From the NCBI GenBank assembly GCA_025055235.1, contig JANWYN010000105.1:1-55033 (forward strand): 55,033 bases of DNA, in the 5' to 3' direction. The DNA is from Candidatus Roseilinea sp. (GTDB lineage: Bacteria; Chloroflexota; Anaerolineae; J036; Brachytrichaceae). Position numbers and translations under genes: made by a program. Positions 26,084-34,163 of the stretch are shown piece by piece. The notes below the pieces were generated by a model. It ran no database searches and was not told the DNA's origin. It worked only from the letters and a program-made list of their open reading frames with translations. The stretch's first letter is position 1. The number at the start of each line of letters is the position of its first letter.

Positions 26084-27160
26084 TCACCTGCCGTCCACTT
26101 CGATCTTGTACGTCCAGCGATACGGATCGGGGACGCGACCGTATTGGATATCGGTCAGGCTCTTGAAGAGGTGGTTGGCGACCGGCCCGGGCGCGTTGCG
26201 GACGAAGTAATCCTTGCCGCGGTAACCCATCTTGTCCACCGGCGCGATCACCGCCGCCGTGCCCATGCCGAACACCTCGGTGATCTCACCTGATTCGATG
26301 TCGCGCAGCACATCGCTGAGCGCCAGGCGCGCTTCCGACGCCGAGTAGCCCAGGTCAGGCGCGAGCTTCAGCACCGAATCGCGCGTCACGCCCTCCAGGA
26401 TGCTGCCCGACAGCTCGGGCGTGACGATATGCTTGCCGCCGTAGACGAACGCGATGTTCATCGCGCCTACTTCCTCGACATACTTGCGTTCGATCGCGTC
26501 CAGCCAGAGCACCTGGTGATAGCCCAGATGCTTCACCCGTTCGCTCTCGCGCAGGCTGGCGGCGTAGTTGCCGCCGGTCTTGGCCGCACCGGTGCCGCCG
26601 CGCACCGCGCGCACGTATTCGTCCGACACGAAGACCGAAACCGGTTTGAAGCCGGTGGGGAAGTATGCGCCCGCCGGGCCGACGATGATGTAATGCAGAT
26701 AGCTCTTGCTGGCGTATACGCCCAGGCTGACGTCCGTGGCGATCATGACCGGGCGGATGTAGAGTGATTCGCCGTCGCCGCCGGGCACCCATTCATGCTC
26801 CAGCCGCACCAGCTCGACGATGGCCTCCAAGTGTGCTTCGGGATCCACCTTTTGCATCGCCATGCGGTCGGCGGAGCGGTTGAAGCGCGCGACGTTCTCC
26901 CAAGGGCGAAAGAGGTTGATGTGACCGTCGGGACGGCGATAGGCCTTGGTGCCTTCGAAGATCTCCTGGGCGTAGTGGAATACCGCCGTCGCCGGATCGA
27001 GCACCAACGGCTGGTATGGGCCGATCTTCGCGTCGTGCCAGCCCTTCTCCTCGGTCCACCGTTGGGTGAACATGCGGTTGGTGAACGTCTTGCCGAAGAC
27101 CGGCTTTTCGGCGAGCGGTCGCCGTGCGTTCGGCCCCAAGGGCTCAATCGTGATGTTCAT
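26084..27160 (-). CDS. ilvE: Branched-chain amino-acid aminotransferase
   Basis: A PLP enzyme that transfers the amino group between glutamate and the keto acids of Val, Leu and Ile. 358 residues from the ATG at 27160, the size of the longer (eukaryote-like/BCAT2) bacterial type. The PLP lysine is in GGTGAAKTGGNYAASL. WLDAIERKYVEEVGAMNIAFVYGG and SGSILEGVTRDSVLKLA are the substrate-binding stretches. GAGCGGA before the ATG is a weak ribosome binding site. No other branched-chain genes are present, and no T-box leader was seen. Confidence 0.95.
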   Translation of the reverse strand: MNITIEPLGPNARRPLAEKPVFGKTFTNRMFTQRWTEEKGWHDAKIGPYQPLVLDPATAVFHYAQEIFEGTKAYRRPDGHINLFRPWENVARFNRSADRMAMQKVDPEAHLEAIVELVRLEHEWVPGGDGESLYIRPVMIATDVSLGVYASKSYLHYIIVGPAGAYFPTGFKPVSVFVSDEYVRAVRGGTGAAKTGGNYAASLRESERVKHLGYHQVLWLDAIERKYVEEVGAMNIAFVYGGKHIVTPELSGSILEGVTRDSVLKLAPDLGYSASEARLALSDVLRDIESGEITEVFGMGTAAVIAPVDKMGYRGKDYFVRNAPGPVANHLFKSLTDIQYGRVPDPYRWTYKIEVDGR

Positions 27161-27200
27161 GGTCGTTCCGCTCGTAATCAAAAGAAAGACCGGGATGCGT

Positions 27201-27235
27201 CAGAATCCGAGCCCCTTCAAGCAACCCGGATTCTG
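27201..27235. other. Perfect 9-bp hairpin upstream of ilvE
   Basis: CAGAATCCG (27201-27209) pairs with CGGATTCTG (27227-27235) across a 17-nt loop. It lies between the SPFH stop and the ilvE start on the minus strand. It may terminate the upstream message or act in the ilvE leader. There is no immediate T-run. Confidence 0.45.
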
Positions 27236-27275
27236 ACCTCTGACCTGCTGACTTCTGACCTTCTGACCTCTGGAC
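27229..27275. repeat. 7/8-bp repeat array (TCTGACC) abutting a stop codon
   Basis: TCTGACC, TCTGACC, TGCTGAC, then TTCTGACC-type octamers, ending directly at the stop codon of the SPFH gene (27276-27278). Less regular than the other arrays. Confidence 0.75.
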
Positions 27276-28310
27276 TTAGCTCGCCGCATTCTGCAGCGCC
27301 TTCTCCAGGTTCTCGCGCAGCTTGTTGTAGGTCGCCTCGCTGATCTCGCCGTTGGCCAGCCGCACGTCGAGGTTGAGTAACGCCTGCTCGATCTGCGCCT
27401 TCGTCAACGGCGCTGCTGCCGTGCCGGCAGCGGGTTGCTGCGGCGCCGGCTGCGCCGGCTGCTGCATGCCCTGCCGGATGGCCTCGGCCATGGCCTGGCC
27501 GAGGCCGATGCCGGCGCCGAGCCCTGCACCGATGCCCGCGCCACCGCCGCTTGGGTTCTGCGCTGCTTCGCGCATGGCCTGGCCGGCCTGGTATTGCGTG
27601 TAGGTCGCGCCGACCGCGCCCATGGCGCTGCGCGTGGCAATGGCCTTGGCCGTCTCCTCGCCGGGTTGGATGCTGACGACGTAGACCTTCTTCAGCGCGA
27701 TGCCGATGGCCTCGAAGTCATCCGCTGCCTTGGCCTGGATGGCCGCGCCGAGGTCGGACTGGAGTGCCGCCAGGTCGAGCAGTGACTTGGTCTTCATCGT
27801 CGCGCCCATCACGCTGGCGATCTCGCTGACCAAGATGCCGCGCAGGTAATCCTGGATTTGCGAAGTGGTGTAGATGCCCTGCACGCCGACGATCTGGTTG
27901 ACGAAGCGCTGTGGATCCTTGATCTGCATTGAGTAGGTACCGAAAGCGCGCAACTGCACCATGCCGAGCACCGCGTCCGGCACGGTGATCTCGCCGGGCG
28001 TGCCCCACTTCATGTCCACGAATTCCTTGGTGGTGACGAAATACACCTCGGCCGGGAAGGGCGTGCGGTCGTTTGTCGCCAGGCCGATCAGGCTGGACAA
28101 CAGCGGCAGGTTCATCGTGGTGAGCGTGTGGCGCCCCTCGGTGAACATATCCAGCGCCTTGCCGTCGCGGTAGAAGACGGCCACCTGCGCCCCGCGCACG
28201 ATCACCTGCGAGCCGAGGCGGATGTCGCCGCTGCCCTGCTCCGGCACGCGCTTAACGATGTCGTTGGGCCCCTGATCCGGCCATTCGATTACATCAATGA
28301 TTCGAGCCAT
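27276..28310 (-). CDS. SPFH-domain membrane-scaffold protein (YdjI / 'virion core' type) with SHOCT-like C-terminus
   Basis: 344 residues. The N-terminus MARIIDVIEWPDQGPNDIVKRVP and the following VIVRGAQVAVFYRDGKALDMFTEGRHTL identify the YdjI branch of the SPFH (band 7) family. The SPFH body runs to about 220. A Gly-rich stretch (GGGAGIGAGLGAGIGLGQAMAEA) and a Gln/Pro linker lead to a C-terminal short helical module (LTKAQIEQALLNLDVRLANGEISEATYNKLRENLEKAL) like SHOCT. Such proteins assemble at the membrane. It is last in a minus-strand run after the coiled-coil, zinc-ribbon and DUF2207 genes. GGAGAG just before the ATG is the ribosome binding site. Confidence 0.9.
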   Translation of the reverse strand: MARIIDVIEWPDQGPNDIVKRVPEQGSGDIRLGSQVIVRGAQVAVFYRDGKALDMFTEGRHTLTTMNLPLLSSLIGLATNDRTPFPAEVYFVTTKEFVDMKWGTPGEITVPDAVLGMVQLRAFGTYSMQIKDPQRFVNQIVGVQGIYTTSQIQDYLRGILVSEIASVMGATMKTKSLLDLAALQSDLGAAIQAKAADDFEAIGIALKKVYVVSIQPGEETAKAIATRSAMGAVGATYTQYQAGQAMREAAQNPSGGGAGIGAGLGAGIGLGQAMAEAIRQGMQQPAQPAPQQPAAGTAAAPLTKAQIEQALLNLDVRLANGEISEATYNKLRENLEKALQNAAS

Positions 28311-28326
28311 TTCTCTCCTTTGGTTT

Positions 28327-28391
28327 CCCCACTCCCTACTCCCGACCCCCCACTCCCGACTTCGCTAGGGAATTGGGGAGTAGGGAGTGGG
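28327..28391. repeat. Fold-back heptamer array (CACTCCC/GGGAGTG)
   Basis: CACTCCC, TACTCCC, GACCCCC and CACTCCC are followed by the reverse-complement phase AGTAGGG and AGTGGG. The arms at 28328-28343 and 28376-28391 are perfectly complementary over 16 bp with a 32-nt loop. It lies between the SPFH start and the stop of the coiled-coil gene. Confidence 0.85.
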
Positions 28392-28407
28392 ATAAGAAGT
28401 CGGACTC

Positions 28408-28926
28408 CTAAATCCCCGTGATCACCTTGCTGCGCTGCGCGAACAAATCTGCAGCCGCTTTCACCGTCTTGTTGGCGTTCGCCAGCGCCGTCTTCAGCGC
28501 CGCCGGATCGCCCGTCGCGCCCTCCAAGCCGTCAATCGCAGCGCGGACCTTGTCCAGCTCGCCGAGGAGTTGCCGGTCGAATTCCTCGATGCGGTCGAGG
28601 TCGTCTTCCTTCACGCGCACGGCGTCGAAGAAGCCGGCGTAGCCCTGGGGCGCGTGGCGAATGCGGTCAATCAGCGTTTGCAGCGCGGTCTTCAACGCGC
28701 CGATGTCGTCCATCCACTCGACGCCGATGTTGTCCAGCACGGCATTCTGCACCGGCGTGATGCGGTCGAGCTGCAGCGTGAAGTCGCGCACCAGTGCCTC
28801 GCGCAGCAGCCGGTCGGCCTCGCGGCGCATCTCTTTCTCCTTGTAGCCCTTGTAGCCGGGGAGCATGCCGATGATGTTCTCCAGCGTCCCCCTTTCTCTG
28901 CGGATGTTCTCGTAATTCGCACTCAT
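28408..28926 (-). CDS. Coiled-coil protein of the SPFH cluster
   Basis: 172 residues from the ATG at 28926, chosen for GGAGG 8 bp upstream; the longer in-frame extension is made of repeat-array sequence. Entirely helical, highly charged, with heptad patterning (RRERGTLENIIGML, EKEMRREADRLLREALVRDF, VKEDDLDRIEEFDRQLLGELDKVRAAIDGLEG). No catalytic residues, signal peptide or membrane segment. Its place between the SPFH and the zinc-ribbon genes suggests a peripheral scaffold, perhaps playing the part of PspA, though its sequence is too short to call it PspA. Confidence 0.8.
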   Translation of the reverse strand: MSANYENIRRERGTLENIIGMLPGYKGYKEKEMRREADRLLREALVRDFTLQLDRITPVQNAVLDNIGVEWMDDIGALKTALQTLIDRIRHAPQGYAGFFDAVRVKEDDLDRIEEFDRQLLGELDKVRAAIDGLEGATGDPAALKTALANANKTVKAAADLFAQRSKVITGI

Positions 28927-28942
28927 CTTGCCTCCTGATTTC

Positions 28943-29050
28943 TGGTAAGTGGTAAATGGTAAGTAGTAATTGCACCATTGACCTGCGCTCACCAACCACT
29001 CCCTACTTACCACTCACCATTTACTACTTACTGCTTACCACTCACGACTC
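28943..29050. repeat. Fold-back heptamer array (GGTAAGT/TTACCAC)
   Basis: GTAAGTG, GTAAATG and GTAAGTA occur on the left; TACCACT, CACCATT, TACTACT, TACTGCT, TACCACT and CACGACT on the right. The halves are reverse complements apart from heptamer-sized insertions. The right end overlaps the stop codon of the zinc-ribbon gene (29049-29051); the left end is just before the ribosome binding site of the coiled-coil gene. Confidence 0.85.
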
Positions 29051-29558
29051 ACGACGTCGTGAAGACTTCGCTGCCGCAATACGGGCACTTCACCAGCCCC
29101 TTGCCGGCGAGCGTCAACGGACCGCCGCACTTCGGACATGACCCGCCCTTCAACTTCGACGCGTCGGACGAATACAACACGCCATCGTCCCAGTCCACGT
29201 AGCCGCTGAACAACTGCTTGCCGATCAAGTCGTAGATCAACTGCTTCATCTGATCGCGGTTGATGCCCAGCTCTACCGCAGCCATCGAGATGTCCACTTT
29301 GCCCTGCGTCTGCACCAGGCCGAGCAGCTTCTGCTGCCGTTTGATCTGCGCCTCTTCGACTGCTTCCAGCTTGCCCTTGTTCAGCGTGTAAATGCCGAAC
29401 CCGACCAGCGGCGCAGCGACGATAAACGCGAAGGCGATCGCCAGGATGCGCGCGCCCTGCGTTTCGATCGAGCCGCCGAGTGCCCACGCCGCGCCGAGGA
29501 GGAAGATGCCTGCCCCGATGCCGATCAGGATGTAGCCGAGCGTTTTGCCTTGATTCAT
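29049..29558 (-). CDS. Two-TM zinc-ribbon protein of the SPFH cluster
   Basis: 169 residues from the ATG at 29558. Two membrane segments (LGYILIGIGAGIFLLGAAWALGG and ILAIAFAFIVAAPLVGFGIYTL), then a coiled stretch, a winged-helix-like segment (VDISMAAVELGINRDQMKQLIYDLIGKQLFSGYVDWDDG, about 100-137) and a C-terminal zinc ribbon CPKCGG-x13-CPYCG. The last residue and the stop come from the adjoining repeat array. Fits a membrane adaptor that presents soluble domains to the cytoplasm; comparable zinc-ribbon membrane partners are known next to YdjI-type SPFH proteins. Confidence 0.82.
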   Translation of the reverse strand: MNQGKTLGYILIGIGAGIFLLGAAWALGGSIETQGARILAIAFAFIVAAPLVGFGIYTLNKGKLEAVEEAQIKRQQKLLGLVQTQGKVDISMAAVELGINRDQMKQLIYDLIGKQLFSGYVDWDDGVLYSSDASKLKGGSCPKCGGPLTLAGKGLVKCPYCGSEVFTTS

Positions 29559-29630
29559 TGTTCCCGTGTGTCTCCCTGTCAACAGTTCGCAGAATACGCG
29601 CAATTGCTTTACTTGCAAGCCCCATCCTGC

Positions 29631-31589
29631 CTAGCCAAAACCACCGCCGCCACGGCCGGAGCTGCCCCCGCCGAAGCTACCGCCGCCGCTCCAGCCACCG
29701 CCAGAGCGGCCGCTGCTCCATCCACCTGTGCTGGGGCTGGAGACCGGCCGGCTGCCGAACGTGGTCGCCATGGATTCGAACATCGAGGCCAGCCCACCCT
29801 CGATCGAGCTGATGCCGCGCCCCATCGCTTGCTCCATGCCCTCGATGCCGCCATCCGCGCGCGCCTGGCCGCTGATGTCGCCGCGCGGCTCCAACCGGCC
29901 GAGCACTTCGCCTGCAGCCGGCGCGCCGGCCACGACCACCGGCCCGCGCCGGCCACCGTAGTAGGGATCGTAGTATGGCCGCGGCCACACCGGCACATAC
30001 CAGGGCGGCATCGGCGCGTCCACTGCGGCGAACTTCTTCGTCCAACTGTGCTCCAGGCCGAAGGCGATGGCGTAGGACAGATACTTCTCGAACAAATCCT
30101 TCGACGCTTTGACGTCGGTGTATTTCTCAATGTTCTGCAAATAGCGCTTGAAGGCTTCGGCGCGCATGCGCATGTCCGCGCCCTTGCGCGTGCGCGCCGG
30201 CATGTTCCTGGCAATCAGGAAGAAAGCCGCCGCGGTGACGCCAAGCGCAATCGGCAAGCAGATGGCATAGTCCGTCAGCTCGCTCAACAGAGCGATCGAG
30301 GCGCAGAAGGCCAACACGGCAATCACGGCAATCGCTATCGCCAGCGACTGATAGGTGGAGCGCGTGGTATTTGGGGCGCGGTTGTAATAGCCCTCGCGAA
30401 CCATCTCCTCATACAGCGCGCTCTGCAGCTCGGGCAGCTTGGCGTAGAAACTGTTGCGGAAGCTGGACAGCGCGCGCTCGCCCTGGTCGAGTTGCAACGC
30501 ATCCACCAGTTTCTGCTCGAACGGTCGCAGCTCCACTTTGCCGAAGTTCTCGCCCGGCGCGAACGTCCAGTCCGTGATGGTGAGCGCGCCGCCCAGCGCC
30601 TCCACCGGCTTCTCCTTCATCGTCAGCACGCCGCGCCGCGCCAGGTCCACGAGTGTCGCGACCACGTCCTGCATGTCGGCAGTTTCGTCAATCAACGTGC
30701 CCAGCACGCCGGGCGGCGCATCGGGCGGCTCGGTCAGATACTCCGCAACGAGGCCGACATCGGGATCGCGACCGCGCGTGTAGTACAAGACAGCGGCCAG
30801 GGCTGGCCCGCCGAAGAAGATCAGCAACGACGCAAGCAGGGTGAAGAAGTCGTAGCGCGGCTTCTCGGTCTCCTCGAAGCGCCGGCGCTCGTCGTAGGCT
30901 TGCTGCCACGGCGCCGGCCCGCCGGTGATGATGCCGTGCGGGAACTGCACGCGGATCTCCATCTGATCCCCGCTGGGGATCGGCTCGAGCGCCTCGGCGA
31001 CGACCACGCTTTCGCCGAGGCCTTTGACGTCGGCGCGCACGCCGTAGACCTCGGCGTTGGTCGCCACCGCGCCGGCGGGCAGCCGGACGACCGCGCGCGC
31101 GTTTTGCACCGCGAAGCCGCCGCGCTCCGGATACACCGCTGCCCAGAACACCTGATCGCCTTCATCATAGTAGCGCGTTGCGCCGACGACGGTGTAGTTC
31201 AGCACGAACGTGCGCTGTTCGTCGCGCGCCGGCGTTAGGAAGTAATACTTGATGCGCAGCTTGTTGTCGTCGGTGTAGACGATTTCGGTCTCGAGCGGCT
31301 GGCCGTTCTCCGTCACCGTGATGTCGCGCACATCGGTCAAGCGCGATCGCTCGATGTCGCGGAAGCCCCAGGAGAAGGTGCCGCTGGTGAAATCAATGAC
31401 GTTGGTCTCGGTGATCTTCAGGTCGCCGTTGGGCTGCACTGCGATCTCGGTGTCCAGCCGCGTCCACACCAGCGACTTGGTCTCGGCATGGACGGCTGCC
31501 GGGGCGAGGACGACCGCAACCGCAAGGATGCCGGCGAGGGCGAAGAGCAGCGTGAGGCGCAGCTTGTGGGCGAGCGTATAGTCGTTCAT
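29631..31589 (-). CDS. DUF2207 membrane protein with Gly/Ser-rich C-terminus
   Basis: 652 residues from the ATG at 31589; the upstream frame overlaps the Uma2 gene and is a shadow. Signal peptide or first membrane segment at about 8-35 (LTLLFALAGILAVAVVLAPAAVHA), then an extracytoplasmic beta-rich DUF2207 domain (VWTRLDTEIAVQPNGDLKITETNVIDF and VTENGQPLETEIVYTD). Further membrane segments at about 247-270 and two near 395-445. The tail is Gly/Ser/Trp-rich (GGWSSGRSGGGWSGGGSFGG), which is typical for the family. Function unknown; clustered with SPFH, coiled-coil and zinc-ribbon genes. Confidence 0.9.
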   Translation of the reverse strand: MNDYTLAHKLRLTLLFALAGILAVAVVLAPAAVHAETKSLVWTRLDTEIAVQPNGDLKITETNVIDFTSGTFSWGFRDIERSRLTDVRDITVTENGQPLETEIVYTDDNKLRIKYYFLTPARDEQRTFVLNYTVVGATRYYDEGDQVFWAAVYPERGGFAVQNARAVVRLPAGAVATNAEVYGVRADVKGLGESVVVAEALEPIPSGDQMEIRVQFPHGIITGGPAPWQQAYDERRRFEETEKPRYDFFTLLASLLIFFGGPALAAVLYYTRGRDPDVGLVAEYLTEPPDAPPGVLGTLIDETADMQDVVATLVDLARRGVLTMKEKPVEALGGALTITDWTFAPGENFGKVELRPFEQKLVDALQLDQGERALSSFRNSFYAKLPELQSALYEEMVREGYYNRAPNTTRSTYQSLAIAIAVIAVLAFCASIALLSELTDYAICLPIALGVTAAAFFLIARNMPARTRKGADMRMRAEAFKRYLQNIEKYTDVKASKDLFEKYLSYAIAFGLEHSWTKKFAAVDAPMPPWYVPVWPRPYYDPYYGGRRGPVVVAGAPAAGEVLGRLEPRGDISGQARADGGIEGMEQAMGRGISSIEGGLASMFESMATTFGSRPVSSPSTGGWSSGRSGGGWSGGGSFGGGSSGRGGGGFG

Positions 31590-31602
31590 GGGGGAAAGGG
31601 CG

Positions 31603-32181
31603 TTACGCTTCGAATTCCACTTTGTCGTATAGATCGCGCACGCGAAGTTCGATCGTCCCCGCTTCGAGCGGAATGGCGATCGCGTCATCCAGGCGCGCAT
31701 AGGCGTTGAACAGCCAATCGCCATTCTGCCTGCGGTAGTACTCGACGCGCACTGCATCCGAGTCTATCAGCAGGTAATGCTGCAACGTCGGGAGGTCGCG
31801 ATACAGCTCGAACTTCGCGCCACGGTCGTAGTCGCGCGTCGCATCGGACAACACCTCGACGATCAAAACCGGATTGGTGATCGTGTCTTTGCGTTTTGGG
31901 GCGAACTGCAGTCGGCCGCACACCACAACAACGTCTGGATAGGTGTATAGACCGTTCTTCTCGATGTAGATGCGCTGATCGCTGGTGAAGACGCGACAAG
32001 GATATGCATACAGCGCACGCGAGAGCGCAGCGATGGCATTCGCACTGATCGTGTTGTGATCAGGCGTGCCACCGGCCATCGCGAATATCTCGCCGCGGAA
32101 GAATTCGCTCTTCACCTGCGCAACCTCTTCTTGCGCAAGATACTCTTCCGGCGTGAACAGCTTGTGCGCTCGCTGCGTCAT
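31603..32181 (-). CDS. Uma2-family (DUF820) PD-(D/E)XK endonuclease-like protein
   Basis: 192 residues. The start LFTPEEYLAQEE and the core YTYPDVVVVCGR, followed by NPVLIVEVLSDATRDYDRGAKFELYRDLPTLQHYLLID, give the family's D-x(n)-ExxK-like nuclease core. Uma2 genes are greatly expanded in cyanobacteria and Chloroflexota; their role is not established. It lies 13 bp before the DUF2207 start on the same strand, and so may head that transcription unit. Confidence 0.9.
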   Translation of the reverse strand: MTQRAHKLFTPEEYLAQEEVAQVKSEFFRGEIFAMAGGTPDHNTISANAIAALSRALYAYPCRVFTSDQRIYIEKNGLYTYPDVVVVCGRLQFAPKRKDTITNPVLIVEVLSDATRDYDRGAKFELYRDLPTLQHYLLIDSDAVRVEYYRRQNGDWLFNAYARLDDAIAIPLEAGTIELRVRDLYDKVEFEA

Positions 32182-32320
32182 GATCGTCGCCTAGTTTAAC
32201 GCAGATTACTCATTCAAACTGACGTTGAGCTGTCTTCTTTGCGCACGCTGCGACGTTGCCGAATCCACGAAACAGTGTAATCTCCACACACTCGAATCTT
32301 GCGATGCGTTGGAGACAGGG

Positions 32321-32881
32321 ATGCAACTCAACGGTTCTACCAACATCAAGGCGCCGCGCCAGCGGGTGTGGGAGTTCATGATAGACCCCGACGCCGTTGC
32401 TCGCTGCGCGCCGGGCGTCGAGTCCATGGAAGTGATCGAGCCGAACAAGAAGTTCAAAGTGATTGCCAGCGTCGGCTTCGGCACGGTCAAGGTGAAGTTC
32501 AACACCGATGTCGAGCTGACTGAGTTGAACCCGCCGACGTCCGGCACGATCAAGGCGCGCGGCACCGGTCAGGGCAACACGGCGAACGTCGTCGCCAGTT
32601 TCACGCTGTCCGACGGCGACAACCGCACGACCGACCTGGCCTGGACGGCCGACGTCACCATCGTCGGTAGCATTGCCGGCATGGCCACGCGCCTGATGGG
32701 CAGCGTGACGCAGAACCTGAGCGGCAAATTCTTCGAGTGTATGAAGGCGCAAGTCGAGGTGGCCGAAGGCGTGATCGAAGCGCCGACCGCTCGGCCGAGC
32801 TTCTTCAGCCGCCTCATCCAGGCGATTCGCGACTTCTTCGCGCGCTTGTTCGGCGGCGGCAAAACTGAGGCGCGAGAATGA
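32321..32881 (+). CDS. SRPBCC / CoxG-like protein
   Basis: 186 residues from the ATG at 32321 (GGAGACAGGG upstream). The SRPBCC fold opens MQLNGSTNIKAPRQRVWEFMIDPDAVARCAPGVESMEVI, as in carbon-monoxide dehydrogenase subunit G. After the conserved GSIAGMATRLMGSVTQNLSGKFFECM the tail is amphipathic (FFSRLIQAIRDFFARLFGGG) and may bind membrane. CoxG helps recruit CO dehydrogenase to the membrane, but no cox structural genes are in the window, so the partner is unknown. Confidence 0.85.
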   Translation: MQLNGSTNIKAPRQRVWEFMIDPDAVARCAPGVESMEVIEPNKKFKVIASVGFGTVKVKFNTDVELTELNPPTSGTIKARGTGQGNTANVVASFTLSDGDNRTTDLAWTADVTIVGSIAGMATRLMGSVTQNLSGKFFECMKAQVEVAEGVIEAPTARPSFFSRLIQAIRDFFARLFGGGKTEARE

Positions 32882-32896
32882 CCAGCATCATGCTGG
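32882..32896. terminator. Short inverted repeat between convergent genes
   Basis: CCAGCATCATGCTGG is a perfect inverted repeat immediately after the CoxG-like stop and 24 bp before the stop of the convergent LEA-like gene. Short and without a T-run; weak candidate for a bidirectional terminator. Confidence 0.35.
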
Positions 32897-32919
32897 CCAA
32901 AGCTGCACCACCCTAGCTT

Positions 32920-33693
32920 TCATTTGGCCTGCTTCTCGGCCGCCTTGCGCGCCTGGGTCGCTGCCTCGTTGACCGCGTCTTCGACGTCGCGGGCCGTCTG
33001 CTTAGCTGCAGACGCGGCGTCGTCCGCGGCGCTTTCGACGTCATGCGCTGCTCGTTCCGCTGAAGCCCGCGCTTCGTTTGCTGTGCGCTCGGCATCACGC
33101 GCGAACTCATGCGCGATATCGGAGTCGCCCTTGGCCGTCGCGCGGGTAGCGTCCACGACGCTCCCGGTCACGTTCTGCGCCGCATCGGCCACGTCGCTCA
33201 CTGCTTGCTTCGCGACGTCCTGAAGCGTGCCCGAAGCCGACTTGGTGAGCTTGTTCATCTCGCCGGAGACGCTCGTCACGGTGTCGGCCGCGCCGGCGGC
33301 AACGTTCTTGCCCACTTCTGCCAGGCCATCGGCGAGGGATTTGGCCAGGTCGGACGCGCCGAGCAACACAGCGCGCAACAAGTCAATCGCGCCTCCGGCG
33401 AGCTCTTTGGCTGCGTCGCTGACGTCCGTCGCAACCGTCTTGGTAGTTTCGATCACGTCGTCGGCGGCCGCCTTCGACGCATCGGCCGTCTTCATCGTCA
33501 CGTCGCGCGTGAGCTGGTGCACGCTGCCGGTCACGGACTTGGCCGTCTCTGCAACGTCGCCGGCGGTGCGTTTCGCAGCATCTGCTGCGCTCGACACCGT
33601 CGAGTGCATCGCATCCGCCGTGCTATCGGTGGCTTTCTTGACGGCGGCAATGACATCTTCGGTCGTCTCTTTGGCCGTATCGGTGGTTGACAT
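32920..33693 (-). CDS. LEA-like / apolipoprotein-like amphipathic helical protein
   Basis: 257 residues made almost wholly of Ala, Asp, Thr, Lys, Val and Ser in 11-residue-type periodic helices (AADAAKRTAGDVAETAKSVTG, SDAAKELAGGAID and AASAAKQTARDVEDAVNEAATQ). There is one short hydrophobic patch at about 100-118. This composition is found in LEA group-3-like stress proteins and phasin-like proteins, which become helical on drying or at lipid surfaces. No signal peptide. It is divergent from the region carrying repeat-element copy B. Confidence 0.75.
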   Translation of the reverse strand: MSTTDTAKETTEDVIAAVKKATDSTADAMHSTVSSAADAAKRTAGDVAETAKSVTGSVHQLTRDVTMKTADASKAAADDVIETTKTVATDVSDAAKELAGGAIDLLRAVLLGASDLAKSLADGLAEVGKNVAAGAADTVTSVSGEMNKLTKSASGTLQDVAKQAVSDVADAAQNVTGSVVDATRATAKGDSDIAHEFARDAERTANEARASAERAAHDVESAADDAASAAKQTARDVEDAVNEAATQARKAAEKQAK

Positions 33694-33823
33694 GGGTCTT
33701 CACTCCTCAGCGATTGAGTTTCGCCTTGCCTTGCCGCCGTTTGGCGACCGCACGGGCTTTCGATGGCATTAAACCACGCCAAGGCGCGGCGCGTCTGCAA
33801 ATGTGCAAGCATGCAGAAGTCGC

Positions 33824-33990
33824 TTTGCAAAGGGTGTATCTCCCGTTGGGGGCAAAATGCCCGACGACTGAAGTCGCGGGCGATTTGCAGCAAAGCCGGC
33901 GCACGGCCGGCTTTGCCATGCGTTGCGCGCGGATTCGTCCGCTGCGCAAATCCGCGCAATGCCCCCGTTAAAAAATGCACCCTTTGCAAA
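33824..33990. repeat. Structured inverted-repeat element, copy B
   Basis: Perfect 13-bp terminal inverted repeats TTTGCAAAGGGTG (33824-33836) and CACCCTTTGCAAA (33978-33990); the similarity continues inwards to GGGGGCA on both sides. Three hairpins lie between the ends: 33852-33888 (GCCCG..CGACT with AGTCGCGGGC), 33890-33900 with 33906-33916 (11-bp perfect stem GCAAAGCCGGC, loop GCACG), and 33927-33935 with 33949-33957 (9-bp perfect stem, 13-nt loop). There is no coding capacity. It is followed by TACAAT at 34011-34016, upstream of the synthase gene. Confidence 0.85.
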
Positions 33991-34163
33991 CCTCGAAAGG
34001 GACGACCCTTTACAATTGTGGTCGGGTTATCCCTGAACCGACGAGCGAGGGAAGCGAATACGGGAACAGCGCAGGTTGATCCTTGTAGCCTGCGATCTAC
34101 AACCCGCAAACCGAAAACGACGCGAACGCAACACGCAAGCAATGCCCCCGACGCAAATTCAAG

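Noticed and set aside
27161..27275. T-box leader for ilvE
   Set aside because: No T-box sequence or specifier loop; only a simple hairpin and repeat units.
29550..31238. 562-codon plus-strand frame
   Set aside because: Antisense to the DUF2207 gene; no motif and atypical composition.
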